In this document: positions 43,410 to 52,900 of the stretch, piece by piece | How positions within the stretch are numbered: the stretch's first letter is position 1 | Layout: every line of letters begins with the position of its first letter | Source: Microbaculum marinum | GTDB taxonomy: Bacteria; Pseudomonadota; Alphaproteobacteria; Rhizobiales; Tepidamorphaceae | Assembly: GCF_042646165.1 (NCBI RefSeq) | Contig: NZ_JBHRTC010000013.1 | Strand: one strand, 5' to 3' | DNA length: 64,000 nucleotides | Translations under genes and position numbers: made by a program | The notes under the pieces: generated by a model | Seen by the model: only the letters and a program-made list of their open reading frames with translations | The model's database searches: none | What the model was told of the DNA's origin: nothing

Positions 43410-43429
43410 ATTGTAGTATTGACTTACGG
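43410..43429 (+). promoter_or_regulatory. GntR-type operator site F (weaker)
   Basis: ATTGTAGTATTGACTTACGG, between the divergent SDR and tctB genes. It shares the ATTGTA start and TTACGG end with other sites, but not the strict ACnA part. Lower confidence than the rest. Confidence 0.45.
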
Positions 43430-43503
43430 ACTTCATCCTATACGGTTCGCTCAAGACCGGTGCAAGGCAAGAGGACACTGGCGGGGCCCCGACGAGGGCC
43501 CGG

Positions 43504-43983
43504 ATGGTGGGGAACGCAAGGGAGTCGACCTCCGTGGACAAGGCTGACTTGATCGGGGGCGCCGGTCTGGCGCTGCTCGGCTTTCTGATGATCTTCGTCA
43601 TCATACCGGCGAGCACCGAAGAGGGCATGTATTTCGGCCTGTCACCGACCTTCTTCCCGACGCTGCTGACGGTGCTGCTGACGGCCTGCGCGCTGGGCCT
43701 GGTGGCTCAGTCGCTGCTGCGCATGCGCCGGCGCGTCGCCTCCAGGCCGTTTCCGCTGACAAGCTGGAACTTCCTGATGTTCCTGGCCTCGGCGTGCCTG
43801 GCGTTCGGCGGCATCCTGGCGATCGACTGGTTCGGGATGCTGGTCGGCGGCCCGATCCTGATCGGCGCCCTGATGCTGTTTCTGGGCGAACGGAATCCCT
43901 TGCGGATCGCGCTGACGGCGACCGTCCCTGTCGGCCTGGTGTACCTGCTGGCGATCCACGTACTCGGCACCCCCGTGCCGTGA
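43504..43983 (+). CDS. tctB: Tripartite tricarboxylate transporter subunit TctB
   Basis: A 159-aa small membrane subunit with four hydrophobic segments (GGAGLALLGFLMIFVIIPAS, SPTFFPTLLTVLLTACALGL, FLMFLASACLAFGGILAIDW, IALTATVPVGLVYLLAIHVL). Weakly conserved family, but position and topology identify it. ATG 43504 has GAGGG upstream; a GTG at 43534 preceded by AAGGGAG is a good alternative. First gene of tctBAC, divergent from the SDR with site F between. Confidence 0.85.
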   Translation: MVGNARESTSVDKADLIGGAGLALLGFLMIFVIIPASTEEGMYFGLSPTFFPTLLTVLLTACALGLVAQSLLRMRRRVASRPFPLTSWNFLMFLASACLAFGGILAIDWFGMLVGGPILIGALMLFLGERNPLRIALTATVPVGLVYLLAIHVLGTPVP

Positions 43984-43992
43984 GGACACCCT

Positions 43993-45525
43993 GTGCTTGA
44001 GGAACTGCTCACGGCTTCGGGCGACATCTTCACGCCCCTGGTCATTGCCTACATCGTCCTCGGGGTCCTGCTCGGCTACGTCGTCGGGGCGCTGCCCGGC
44101 ATGAACCGGACCACCGCGATCGCGGTCGCGCTGCCGTTCACCTTCACCATGTCGCCGGCGGCCGCCCTGTCGTTCCTGATCGGCATCAACAAGGGCGGGG
44201 CGGCCGGCTCCGCGGTCTCGGCGATCCTGCTCAACGTGCCGGGAGAACCCTCGTCGGTGGTCACCACCTACGACGGCTATCCGATGACGAAGCAGGGCAA
44301 GGCCCAGAAGGCGCTGAAGGTGGCGCTGCTGGCGTCGGTCGCCGGCGACGTGTTCGCCACGATCGTGCTGATCCTGCTGGCCCGGCCGATCGCGCGCTTT
44401 GCCATCGGGCTCGGTCCGATCGAGCTGGCCTCCATCCTGGTGTTCTCGATCACCTTCATCGCGGCGGTGTCCGGCGAGTCGTTCCTGAAGGCGATGATCG
44501 CGGGCTTTCTCGGCCTGCTCCTGTCGGCGCCCGGCATCGACATCGAGACCGGCCTGCCGCGGCTCACCTTCGGCATCCTCGAGCTGTACGACGGCGTGCC
44601 GCTGCTGGCAGTCGCGATCGGCACGTTGGCGCTGTCGGAGATCCTCGTACAGATCGACGAGGGATGGCGCGGTCGCCACCAGTATCCGCGCCCGCCCGAT
44701 GACAGCGCCGTCGCCGCCGACCGGGCGCTGAGCCTGAAGGAGATCGTCAGCGTCTCGCCGGCGGTGCTGCGCGGCTCGCTGGTCGGCACCGGAATCGGCC
44801 TGCTGCCGGGTCTCGGCGCCACGCTGGCCTCGTTCCTGTCCTACACCTGGGTGAGGCGCAGCTCGAAGACGCCGGAGGCCTTCGGCAAGGGCCAGCCGGA
44901 CGGCGTCGCGGCGTCGGAGTCCGCCGACAACGCCACCGTCCCGGCCTCGCTGATCCCCGTCTTCGCCATCGGCGTTCCCGGCAGCCTGTCGACCGCGCTC
45001 TTGATGGGCGCGTTCATGATGCACGGCCTGACGCCAGGGCCGTTCCTGTTCCGGGACGGCGGCGAGGTGGTGTTCGCGATCTACCTGGGCATGCTGCTGG
45101 CGTCGGTCGCGCTGCTCGCCGTCGGCCTGTTCGGGCAGCGCATCTTCAGCCTGGTCATCCGGGTCCGGCAGACCGTCATCCTGCCGGTGATCGTGTTTCT
45201 CTGCGTCGTCGGCGCCTACATGGAAGGCGGCGGCATGTTCGGCGTCTACCTGATGCTGATCTTCGGCCTGGTCGGCTACTTCATGAAGAAGTTCGACTAC
45301 TCCTTCGTCACCTTCGTCGTCGGCTACGTGCTCGGACCCATGGCCGAGCTGACGATCCGGCAATCGCTCATCATCTCGGAGGCCAGGCCCGGGGTGCTGA
45401 TCGATCACCCGATAGCCATCCTGTTCCTGCTGCTGGCGATCCTGTCGATCTGGCGGTTCGCGATCGCGGGAGCACGATCCATGCGGATGGACCAGTCCCC
45501 ATCCGTGCAAGATCCGAACACCTGA
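43993..45525 (+). CDS. tctA: Tripartite tricarboxylate transporter subunit TctA
   Basis: A 510-aa transmembrane subunit with about 12 segments. TctA signatures are GYVVGALPGMNRTTAIAVAL, then NKGGAAGSAVSAILLNVPGE, PSSVVTTYDGYPMTKQGKA and RGSLVGTGIGLLPGLGATLA. Starts at GTG 43993 with GAGGA at 43982-43986. It imports citrate-like or aromatic dicarboxylates with protons or Na+, using the TctC receptor. Confidence 0.93.
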   Translation: MLEELLTASGDIFTPLVIAYIVLGVLLGYVVGALPGMNRTTAIAVALPFTFTMSPAAALSFLIGINKGGAAGSAVSAILLNVPGEPSSVVTTYDGYPMTKQGKAQKALKVALLASVAGDVFATIVLILLARPIARFAIGLGPIELASILVFSITFIAAVSGESFLKAMIAGFLGLLLSAPGIDIETGLPRLTFGILELYDGVPLLAVAIGTLALSEILVQIDEGWRGRHQYPRPPDDSAVAADRALSLKEIVSVSPAVLRGSLVGTGIGLLPGLGATLASFLSYTWVRRSSKTPEAFGKGQPDGVAASESADNATVPASLIPVFAIGVPGSLSTALLMGAFMMHGLTPGPFLFRDGGEVVFAIYLGMLLASVALLAVGLFGQRIFSLVIRVRQTVILPVIVFLCVVGAYMEGGGMFGVYLMLIFGLVGYFMKKFDYSFVTFVVGYVLGPMAELTIRQSLIISEARPGVLIDHPIAILFLLLAILSIWRFAIAGARSMRMDQSPSVQDPNT

Positions 45526-45544
45526 TCAGAAAGGGAGGAAGCCC

Positions 45545-46540
45545 ATGAAGACTTACCGACACCCGCATGCCCTCGGCCGCAGGACGGCCCTGGCCGTGCT
45601 CGGCGCGGCGGCCCTCGGCGTCGCCGTCGCGGGCCCGTCGCTGGCGCAGGAGTGGCCGACCAAGCCGGTGACGGTGGTGGTGGCCTATCCGGCCGGCGGC
45701 GGCACCGACAGCGCCATCCGCGCCATGACCGACATCGTCAGCGAGAAGCTCGGCCAGCCGGTGCTGGTGCAGAACGTCGGCGGCGCCGGCGGCGGCGTCG
45801 CCGCCGCGCAGGTCGCCAAGGCCGATCCCGACGGCTACACGCTGCTTGCCACCAACTCCACCTCGATCACGCTGGCGCCGCTCGTCCAGAAGATGCTCTA
45901 CGACATCGACGACTTCGAGAACGTCGCCATCCTGGGCGAATTCCAGAACGCCATGTTCGCCAACAAGGACAAGCCGTTCAACACGCTCGACGAACTCGTC
46001 GCCACGGCGAAGGAGGAAGGCCGGCCGATCAGCTTCGCCAGCCAGCTGGCGATCGACCGCCTGCTGATGCAGTACATCGCCAAGGAACGCGGCTTCGAGC
46101 TGCGGCCGCTGCCCGTCAGCGGCGGCAGCGGCGCCGTCCAGGCGGTGCTGGCCGGCGACGTCGACCTGTCGTTCTCCGGCGGCTCCTGGGCGCCGATCGT
46201 CGAGGCGGGCGACGCCAAGGCGCTGTTCGCCGCCTCGCACGAGCGGCTGAAGCGGGCGCCGGACCTCGTCTCCATGAAGGACCTCGGCTTTCCCTTCGGC
46301 GTCAGCTCGCACATCTCGCTGCATGCGCCGGCCGGCACCCCGCCGGAGGTCATCGCGAAGCTCTCGGCGGCCTTCGAGCCGGCGGTCAACGGCCAGATGG
46401 CGCAGAACGTCGGCGACAACCGGAACATGGACATGACGTTCCATGACCACGAGGGTGCCGACAAGGTCATGCAGGACCAGCGCGCCACCTACGAGAGCAT
46501 TCTCGAGGCGGTGGGCGACGAGGCCAACAAGGCCCAGTAA
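45545..46540 (+). CDS. tctC: Tripartite tricarboxylate transporter receptor TctC (BUG family)
   Basis: A 331-aa receptor. Signal peptide around residues 1-35 (VLGAAALGVAVAGPSLAQEW). BUG signatures are WPTKPVTVVVAYPAGGGTDS, then LVQNVGGAGGGVAAAQVAKA, and DPDGYTLLATNSTSITLAPL. The AYPAGGGTDS loop binds the carboxylate. GGGAGG lies just before ATG. The operon ends at the terminator at 46578. Confidence 0.93.
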   Translation: MKTYRHPHALGRRTALAVLGAAALGVAVAGPSLAQEWPTKPVTVVVAYPAGGGTDSAIRAMTDIVSEKLGQPVLVQNVGGAGGGVAAAQVAKADPDGYTLLATNSTSITLAPLVQKMLYDIDDFENVAILGEFQNAMFANKDKPFNTLDELVATAKEEGRPISFASQLAIDRLLMQYIAKERGFELRPLPVSGGSGAVQAVLAGDVDLSFSGGSWAPIVEAGDAKALFAASHERLKRAPDLVSMKDLGFPFGVSSHISLHAPAGTPPEVIAKLSAAFEPAVNGQMAQNVGDNRNMDMTFHDHEGADKVMQDQRATYESILEAVGDEANKAQ

Positions 46541-46577
46541 GGCGGGCTTCAAGGCCGGGTTCGGTCTTCGAAATGCC

Positions 46578-46612
46578 GGGGGCGAGGCGGACAACCGCCT
46601 CGCCCCCATTTT
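46578..46612 (+). terminator. Strong intrinsic terminator after tctC
   Basis: GGGGGCGAGGCGG, loop ACAA, CCGCCTCGCCCCC: a perfect 13-pair stem followed by ATTTTAG. It also serves the convergent MmgE/PrpD gene, whose stop lies 44 bp further on. Confidence 0.85.
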
Positions 46613-46655
46613 AGTCAGATCCCGCAGGCCGCGCTGCGCGGTCTGGTCGCAAAGC

Positions 46656-47993
46656 TCAGCGCGGGACGGTCCCGGCGACGAGATCGCCGACCGCCGGCAG
46701 CGCGTCGATGGTCCAGCATGCCTGCAGGACCGTCTCCACCTGCTCGGCCGGCAGGGCGCGAACGGCCTGGTCGCGGAACTTGGCCGACAGCTGGTCGTCG
46801 CTCATCGGCCGTTCCAGATTGCCGAGCGAGTGCTCGAGCGTCTTGGCGAGGACGCTGCCGTCGGCAAGCTCCACCTCGACATGCACGCCGTCCTCGGTGA
46901 TCGCCGGATCGCCTTCCGGCACCGCCGCGTCGCGGACCCGCTTGACCTCGGGGTCGTTGACCGCCGCGTCGGTGTACTCGTCGAGCCCGGCGCGGCCGCG
47001 CACGAGGCCGACGGCTGCGCCGTGCACCACGGAGAACTTGCCCTGCAGTCCGGTCGAGATGTCGCGCTTGCCGCACAGGTCCATGACCAGCGGCGCGACC
47101 CGCAGGCGCACCGCCCTGATCGCGGCGGCGTCGAGCCGGTGCTCTTCCTTCAGCTGGATGCAGGCGTCGATCGCCGGATGGTTGACGATGCCGCACGGGA
47201 ACGGCTTGTAGGTGTTCACCCGCAGGTCGAAGTCTCTGCCCAGCCCGTCCGTCACCTTCGCCAGGTCGCGGTCGGCGGCAAGCACGTGGGCAAAGCCGCG
47301 CGGCCCCTCAAGGCCGTATTCGCCGCTGGTGAAGCCGTTGCGCGCCAGCAGCGCGGCCTCGTAGCCGTTCTGGGCGGCCCGGCCCGGGTGGAAGGGCTTG
47401 CCCATCGACCCGAACATCTCGCGGATTCCCGCCGACTGCGTCGCCGCAAGGCCGATGGTCCAGACCATGTCCTGGACGCCCAGTCCCGTCAGCTTGCCGA
47501 TGGCGGCCGCCGCCCCGAGCACGCCGCAGGTGCCGGTGCTGTGCCAGCCGACATCGTAGTGCGAGGGATAGGTCGCATTGCCGACCCGCGAGGTCGTCTC
47601 GAACCCCAGCACGAAGGCATGCAGGAAATCCTCTCCGCTGACGTCGTTGCAGCTGGCGTAGGCGAGCAGCGCGGAAGCGACCGGCGAACTGGCATGGATG
47701 TAGTTCTTCGGCAGCGTGTCGTCGTAGTCGTGCACGTGCGTGGAGATGCCGTTGACCAGCGCGGCGCGCAGCGGGTCGAGCTTTTCGCGACGGCCGACGA
47801 TCAGCCCGTCCTTCGGGCCCGAGAAGGGCGTGAAGGTGCGGATCGCGATCTCCGTGGCCTCCTCCGGCGCCCCGCCGAGCGCGCAGCCGACGATGTTGAC
47901 CAGCGCCCGCCGGGCCTCCCGCCGCACGTCGTCGGGAAGATCGGCGCTGCGGCTTTCGACAAGATACTCCGCCAGTTCCCGCGTGACTGTCAT
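46656..47993 (-). CDS. MmgE/PrpD family protein (second copy)
   Basis: A 445-aa MmgE/PrpD protein: RRALVNIVGCALGGAPEEAT, NGISTHVHDYDDTLPKNYIH, VGWHSTGTCGVLGAAAAIGK, NTYKPFPCGIVNHPAIDACI and FSVVHGAAVGLVRGRAGLDE. It is related to, but distinct from, the 41087-42436 protein (HVHDYDDT in place of FDFDDT). GGGGAGG precedes ATG 47993. It is alone on the leftward unit behind site G. Confidence 0.9.
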   Translation of the reverse strand: MTVTRELAEYLVESRSADLPDDVRREARRALVNIVGCALGGAPEEATEIAIRTFTPFSGPKDGLIVGRREKLDPLRAALVNGISTHVHDYDDTLPKNYIHASSPVASALLAYASCNDVSGEDFLHAFVLGFETTSRVGNATYPSHYDVGWHSTGTCGVLGAAAAIGKLTGLGVQDMVWTIGLAATQSAGIREMFGSMGKPFHPGRAAQNGYEAALLARNGFTSGEYGLEGPRGFAHVLAADRDLAKVTDGLGRDFDLRVNTYKPFPCGIVNHPAIDACIQLKEEHRLDAAAIRAVRLRVAPLVMDLCGKRDISTGLQGKFSVVHGAAVGLVRGRAGLDEYTDAAVNDPEVKRVRDAAVPEGDPAITEDGVHVEVELADGSVLAKTLEHSLGNLERPMSDDQLSAKFRDQAVRALPAEQVETVLQACWTIDALPAVGDLVAGTVPR

Positions 47994-48139
47994 TCCCGTC
48001 CTCCCCTGGTTCCGGTATGGGCCCTCCACCGAAGGCTCGCCGCGCCGTCGGAGCGGCGGCCGGTGCGCGCCGGTCGGTCGCGCGGGCAGGGACTCTGTTG
48101 AAGACCTGAGTAGTCAGGCAGCGCCGAAGCGTCAAGCAT

Positions 48140-48159
48140 ATTGTATTACGATAATAACG
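48140..48159 (+). promoter_or_regulatory. GntR-type operator site G
   Basis: ATTGTATTACGATAATAACG, about 145 bp upstream of the second MmgE/PrpD start. TTGTATTACGA is an exact match to TnGTnnnACnA. It is almost the same as site E read in its own strand. Confidence 0.65.
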
Positions 48160-48241
48160 GAATCCGCCGCCTCGACTCGCGGAGCGGGGCGCGATAAAGA
48201 CCCCGCCCTCGGGCGTCACCGAAAAAGCCACAATTGCTGCG

Positions 48242-48289
48242 TTGCATCATTTTCGCAAAAGTGTGCTAATTTGTGCGTGCTGCAAAAGT
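48242..48289 (+). promoter_or_regulatory. Promoter of the phosphomannomutase gene with direct repeats
   Basis: TTGCAT (48242-48247), 17 bp, then GCTAAT (48265-48270) with an extended TG. GCAAAAGT is repeated at 48255-48262 and 48282-48289, one copy in the spacer and one past the start site. This spacing of 27 bp could be a regulator site. The leader would be short (about 25 nt). Confidence 0.5.
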
Positions 48290-48302
48290 AGACAGGCGAG
48301 CA

Positions 48303-49802
48303 ATGTTCCCGAAACCGGAAAGTTCGATCGTGGCCAATACTGCGGCATACGAGACGACGCCGCTGGTCCGGCCGACCGGGTTCCGGGAATACGACGCGCG
48401 CTGGCTGTTCGGCAGCGAGCTCAACCTGATGGGAGCGCAGGCGCTCGGCCTGGGGCTCGGCACGCTGCTGCATGACCTGCAGGTGCCGCCCGACATCGTG
48501 ATCGCCCACGACTATCGGTCGTACTCGGCGTCGATCAAGATGGCGATGGCGACGGGCCTGATGGCGGCGGGGTGCCGCGTTCACGATATCGGGCTTGCGG
48601 TGTCGCCGATGGCCTATTTCGCCCAGTTCGAACTCGACCTGCCGGCGGTCGCCATGGTGACGGCGAGCCACAACGACAACGGCTGGACGGGCGTCAAGAT
48701 GGGCGCCGACCGGCCGGTCACCTTCGGGCCCGACGAGATGGGCCGGCTGAAGGAAATCGTGCTCTCCGGCGCCGGCATCGGGCGGGTGGGCGGCCAGTAC
48801 CGCTACGTCGCCGGCTTCGCCGCGCGCTATGCCGCCGACCTCGTCGCGGGCAAGGCGCTCCGGCATCCGCTGAAGGCCGTGGTCGCGTGCGGCAACGGCA
48901 CCGCGGGCATGATCGCGCCCGGCGTGCTTCGCGCCATCGGATGCGAGGTGATCGAGCTCGATTGCGAGCTGGACCACACCTTTCCCAACTACAATCCCAA
49001 CCCGGAAGACATGGCCATGCTGCACGCCGTGGCCGACGCCGTGAGGCGGCACGGCGCCGACGTCGGACTGGCCTTCGACGGCGACGGCGACCGCTGCGGG
49101 GTGATCGACGACAGCGGCGAGGAGATCTTCGCGGACAAGGTGGGACTCCTTCTTGCCCGCGACCTGGCCGCCCTCCATCCGGGCTCGCACTTCGTCGTAG
49201 ACGTCAAGTCGACCGGGCTGTTTGCGACGGATCCGGAGCTCAAGCGCCATGGCGCCACCGTCGACTACTGGAAGACGGGTCACTCCTACATCAAGCGGCG
49301 CGTCAGGGAGGCGGGCGCCCGGGCCGGCTTCGAGAAATCGGGCCACTTCTTCTTCAATGCGCCGATCGGCAGGGGGTATGACGACGGACTTATCGCCGCC
49401 ATCGCCGTGTGCGAGATGTTGGATCGCAATCCGGGGCAGGCCCTGTCCGGGCTGCGCGCCGCGCTTCCGGTCAGCTGGCAGTCGCCGACCATGTCGCCGC
49501 ATTGTGCCGACGAGGACAAGTACGACGTGGTCGACCGCGTGACGGCGCATTTTGCCGCGCGCGCCGACGCACGGCAGAAGGTGGCGAACCAGGCCGTGCG
49601 GGAGATCAATACGATCAACGGCATCAGGATCGTGCTGGAAGACGGTACCTGGGGGCTCGTCAGGGCCTCCTCCAACAAGCCCGAACTCGTCGTCGTGGTG
49701 GAGAGCCCGTCTTCGGAGGGCAACATGAGGGCGATATTCAAGGAGATAGACGCGTTCCTCGCCGGACAGCCGGAAGTGGGGGCGTATAATCAGAAGATAT
49801 GA
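48303..49802 (+). CDS. Phosphomannomutase/phosphoglucomutase
   Basis: A 499-aa alpha-D-phosphohexomutase. Phosphoserine loop MVTASHNDNGWTGVKM (Ser122), metal loop AFDGDGDRCGVI (around 258-263), sugar-binding EKSGHFFFNAPIG-type loop and C-terminal RASSNKPELVVVVESPS phosphate-binding loop. It makes mannose-1-phosphate (or glucose-1-phosphate) from the 6-phosphate, feeding ManC downstream. It opens the polysaccharide locus; a good promoter lies just upstream. ManB/AlgC-like; which sugar it prefers cannot be settled from sequence. Confidence 0.92.
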   Translation: MFPKPESSIVANTAAYETTPLVRPTGFREYDARWLFGSELNLMGAQALGLGLGTLLHDLQVPPDIVIAHDYRSYSASIKMAMATGLMAAGCRVHDIGLAVSPMAYFAQFELDLPAVAMVTASHNDNGWTGVKMGADRPVTFGPDEMGRLKEIVLSGAGIGRVGGQYRYVAGFAARYAADLVAGKALRHPLKAVVACGNGTAGMIAPGVLRAIGCEVIELDCELDHTFPNYNPNPEDMAMLHAVADAVRRHGADVGLAFDGDGDRCGVIDDSGEEIFADKVGLLLARDLAALHPGSHFVVDVKSTGLFATDPELKRHGATVDYWKTGHSYIKRRVREAGARAGFEKSGHFFFNAPIGRGYDDGLIAAIAVCEMLDRNPGQALSGLRAALPVSWQSPTMSPHCADEDKYDVVDRVTAHFAARADARQKVANQAVREINTINGIRIVLEDGTWGLVRASSNKPELVVVVESPSSEGNMRAIFKEIDAFLAGQPEVGAYNQKI

Positions 49803-49847
49803 ATGAGAATACTGTTTCTTTTTGTTTCGGGAGGGAAGCAAATATGA
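49803..49847 (+). pseudogene. Possible remnant or leader peptide MRILFLFVSGGKQI
   Basis: Starting on the base after the mutase stop, a 14-residue frame reads MRILFLFVSGGKQI and then stops. It looks like the first residues of a GT4-type glycosyltransferase (MRILF...SGG). The region 49803-49956 is markedly AT-rich compared with the surroundings. This could be a relic of a deleted gene, a leader peptide or chance. Confidence 0.2.
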
Positions 49848-49903
49848 AGTGAATTGCCATATATAGTGCCGATTATTGGATTTCGAGCGAAATTGATACT
49901 GGT

Positions 49904-49924
49904 GGAGACAATTTTGATGTCTCC
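49904..49924. promoter_or_regulatory. Hairpin/operator-like inverted repeat
   Basis: GGAGACA and TGTCTCC arms around the 7-nt spacer ATTTTGA. It lies between the mutase and the large glycosyltransferase genes. No T-run follows. It may be an operator or an RNA hairpin that regulates the second gene. Confidence 0.4.
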
Positions 49925-49956
49925 GGAATGATTAACGGTCAGAAGGAAGCTGCGTC

Positions 49957-52900
49957 GTGGTTCATGTTCGAAAAAAGCAGGGGGCTTCAATGCGCGGGAG
50001 AAACTCCGGCGAATTGCAGGTGATTGAACCTCAGGCGACCGAAATCGCAGTGGACAGGGCAAGACGTCGCGACGTCGTTGCCTCGATCCGCAACGACATC
50101 GTCGCGATCCTCTCCACGGAGGACGGGCTGCTGATCCTCGCCACCCAGCCCGATGTCCACGAACTCTACAGGATCCGCTCCGGAAAGGCCCGGTTTGTCC
50201 CGGAGCCGCCCCGGTTCATAGAGTCGGGGGAGCTTCCGCTCAATCGGATGGCCTTTGCCGGGCCCGGGTCATGCGTCTTTTCGGCGACCGCGCCAAACAG
50301 CGGAGCGCGCTTCGGCTGGAACATTCCCGATTGGCAACTCGCGGACGGAAACACCACCTACCTGGAGATCCCCCCGAACGAGCCGCCGATCGAATACCAC
50401 TACACCGAAGCCCACGGTCCGGAGATCCGGATCGCCGGCGGTACCGTCTACCGGTTCGAGGGATATTTCGCCTCGCACCGCGTGCGCGCGAAGATCGCCA
50501 TCCGCATCTGTGACCGAAACGGAACGATTCTGGCCACGCAGTCGGAGGAGCTGGATCCGACCCGGCTGGGCGGTCGCCAGCTGTCGAACTACCAGCACGT
50601 GCAGATCAGGATCGCGGCACCCGCCGAAGCAGCATACGCACGGCTATCGATCGTCTACCAGGAGCCGCACGAACCGGCGGAGGGGGCGATGGGCTACCTC
50701 TTCACCGCCGGCCTTTCCTTGCTTCCCGACAGCGTCGACCTGTCTTTCCAGGAAGTGCTGTACCAGTCGGAAAGCGAGCAGCGCTTCGCGCACAAGGGGC
50801 TCTACAGCTACCTGGTGCCCCTGGATGTCCCCTTCATCAATCAATCGATGAAGGACATCGAGATCGTCTGCGATGACCTGTCGGCGGAGACGCTGTACGT
50901 GTTTCCCGACATGGACCTGCCGTCGAGCCGTATCGAGATCAACGGCAAGGTGGTCACCTTGCGAACGGATTTCGGCGGCGCGGTGCGACTGCGCATCGAC
51001 AACCGCTACTACGGACGCGGACAGCGGGACCATTCGTCGAACGCCTTCGACTTCACGCTGGACGACAGCGTATGCGACGGTGACGTCCATCTGGTCGAAG
51101 TCCGAGACGCCACCGGACTCTTCATCGTCGCGCGCGACTACTGCCTGTTGCCGGCGGCGCTGACCCCGTGGAACGTCCTGCAGAAGGAAACCCTGCCGCC
51201 GCTTCCCAGCTATCTCGCGCCGGCGGCGGTGCACCGGTACCGGGCCCTGCAGAGCCATCTTCGGCGCTTTCCCAGGAAGCCCGACGACTTCGATATCTGG
51301 CTCTACGGAAGCCTGACACGGCTTCATTCCGTCGTGGAGGCGGGCTTCGAAAAGATCCGCGACTTCGCGCCGCTGCGGTTTCGGCAGCATGATCGGCCGG
51401 ACGTCTCTATCGTCATCCCCGCCAGGAACAAGGCGAACGTCACGTACTTCTGCTTCTGCGCCCTTCTGCTGGCGCACAATGATGCCACCTTCGAGGTGAT
51501 CCTGGTGGACGACGGGTCATCCGACGAGACCCGGGGCTTCGCCGAGTTCGAAGGCATCACCTATCTCCGCAACGAGGTGTCACAGGGCTTCGTCCGGTCG
51601 TGCAACATGGGCGCGGCGCAGGCGCGGGGAAAGTACGTTGCCTTCCTGAACAACGACACCGAGCCGACGGCCGGATGGCTGGACGAACTCCTGGCCGCCT
51701 TCGACACCATCGATGGCGTCGGCATGGCGGGTTCGCGCCTGCTCTACCCCGACGGCCGCCAGCAGGAAGCGGGCGGGATCGTCTGGGACAGCGGGAACCC
51801 CTGGAACTACGGGCATCTGGCGAATGCCCACGACCCGCGCTACTCCTACCTGCGGCAGGCGGACTATCTCTCGGGCGCCGCGATCCTGCTGCCGCGGACC
51901 CTCTGGGAGACTGTCGGCGGATTCACCGACAGCTACGCTCCGGCATATTTCGAAGACACCGATCTCGCCTTCAAGGTGCGCAGCGAGGGCTACAAGACGC
52001 TGTATGTGCCGCATTCGGTCGTGTTCCATTTCGAGGGGGTATCGAACGGGACCGACACGAACACCGGCATCAAGCGCTTCCAGGAAGTGAACCGTCCCAA
52101 GTTCAAGCGGGCCTGGGCGGAGGCCTATGCCGGCAACGGCAAGGAGGGCGTGAACGTCGATCTGGAGAAAGACCGCGGGATCAAGGGCCGCGTTCTGTTT
52201 CTCGACTACACGACGCCGCAGCCCAACATGGACGCCGGCGGCTACGCGGCGGTCCAGGAGATGAACCTGGTCAGGGCGCTCGGCTACAAGGTGACCTTCC
52301 TCCCCGAGAACATGGCCTATTTCGGCAGCGACACCGTCCGGCTCCAGCGCACCGGCGTGGAGACCATCTATGCGCCGTTCTACCTGTCGGTGCACGAGTT
52401 CCTGGAGAAGCGGGGAAGTGAGTTCGACGTCATCTACGTCACCCGCTACGAGGTCGCCGACCGCTATCTGGAAGCAATCAGGAAGCATGCGCCGCAGGCG
52501 AAGATCCTGTTCAACAACGCCGATCTCCACTTCCTGCGGGAGCTGCGCGCGGTTCTGAGAAGCAAGAGCCGGGAGGACATCGGCCGCGTCGTGGGTGTGC
52601 GCGACGCGGAATTCGCGGTGATGCGGAAAGTCGACCTGACGCTGTCCTACAACGAGATCGAGCACGCGGTGATCACCAGCCACATCCTCGATTCCGGCAG
52701 GGTCCTGAAGTGTCCGTGGGTGGAGACGCGCAAGACCAGCGTGCCCCCCTTCTCCAACCGGTCGGGGATCGCGTTCCTGGGAGGCTACGGCCATCCGCCG
52801 AACGTCGAGGCCGTGGAGTTCTTCGTGCGATCGATCATGCCGGCGCTTTCGAAGGAGAAGAACAAGATCGTCTTCCACATCTACGGAAGCCGGACCCCCG

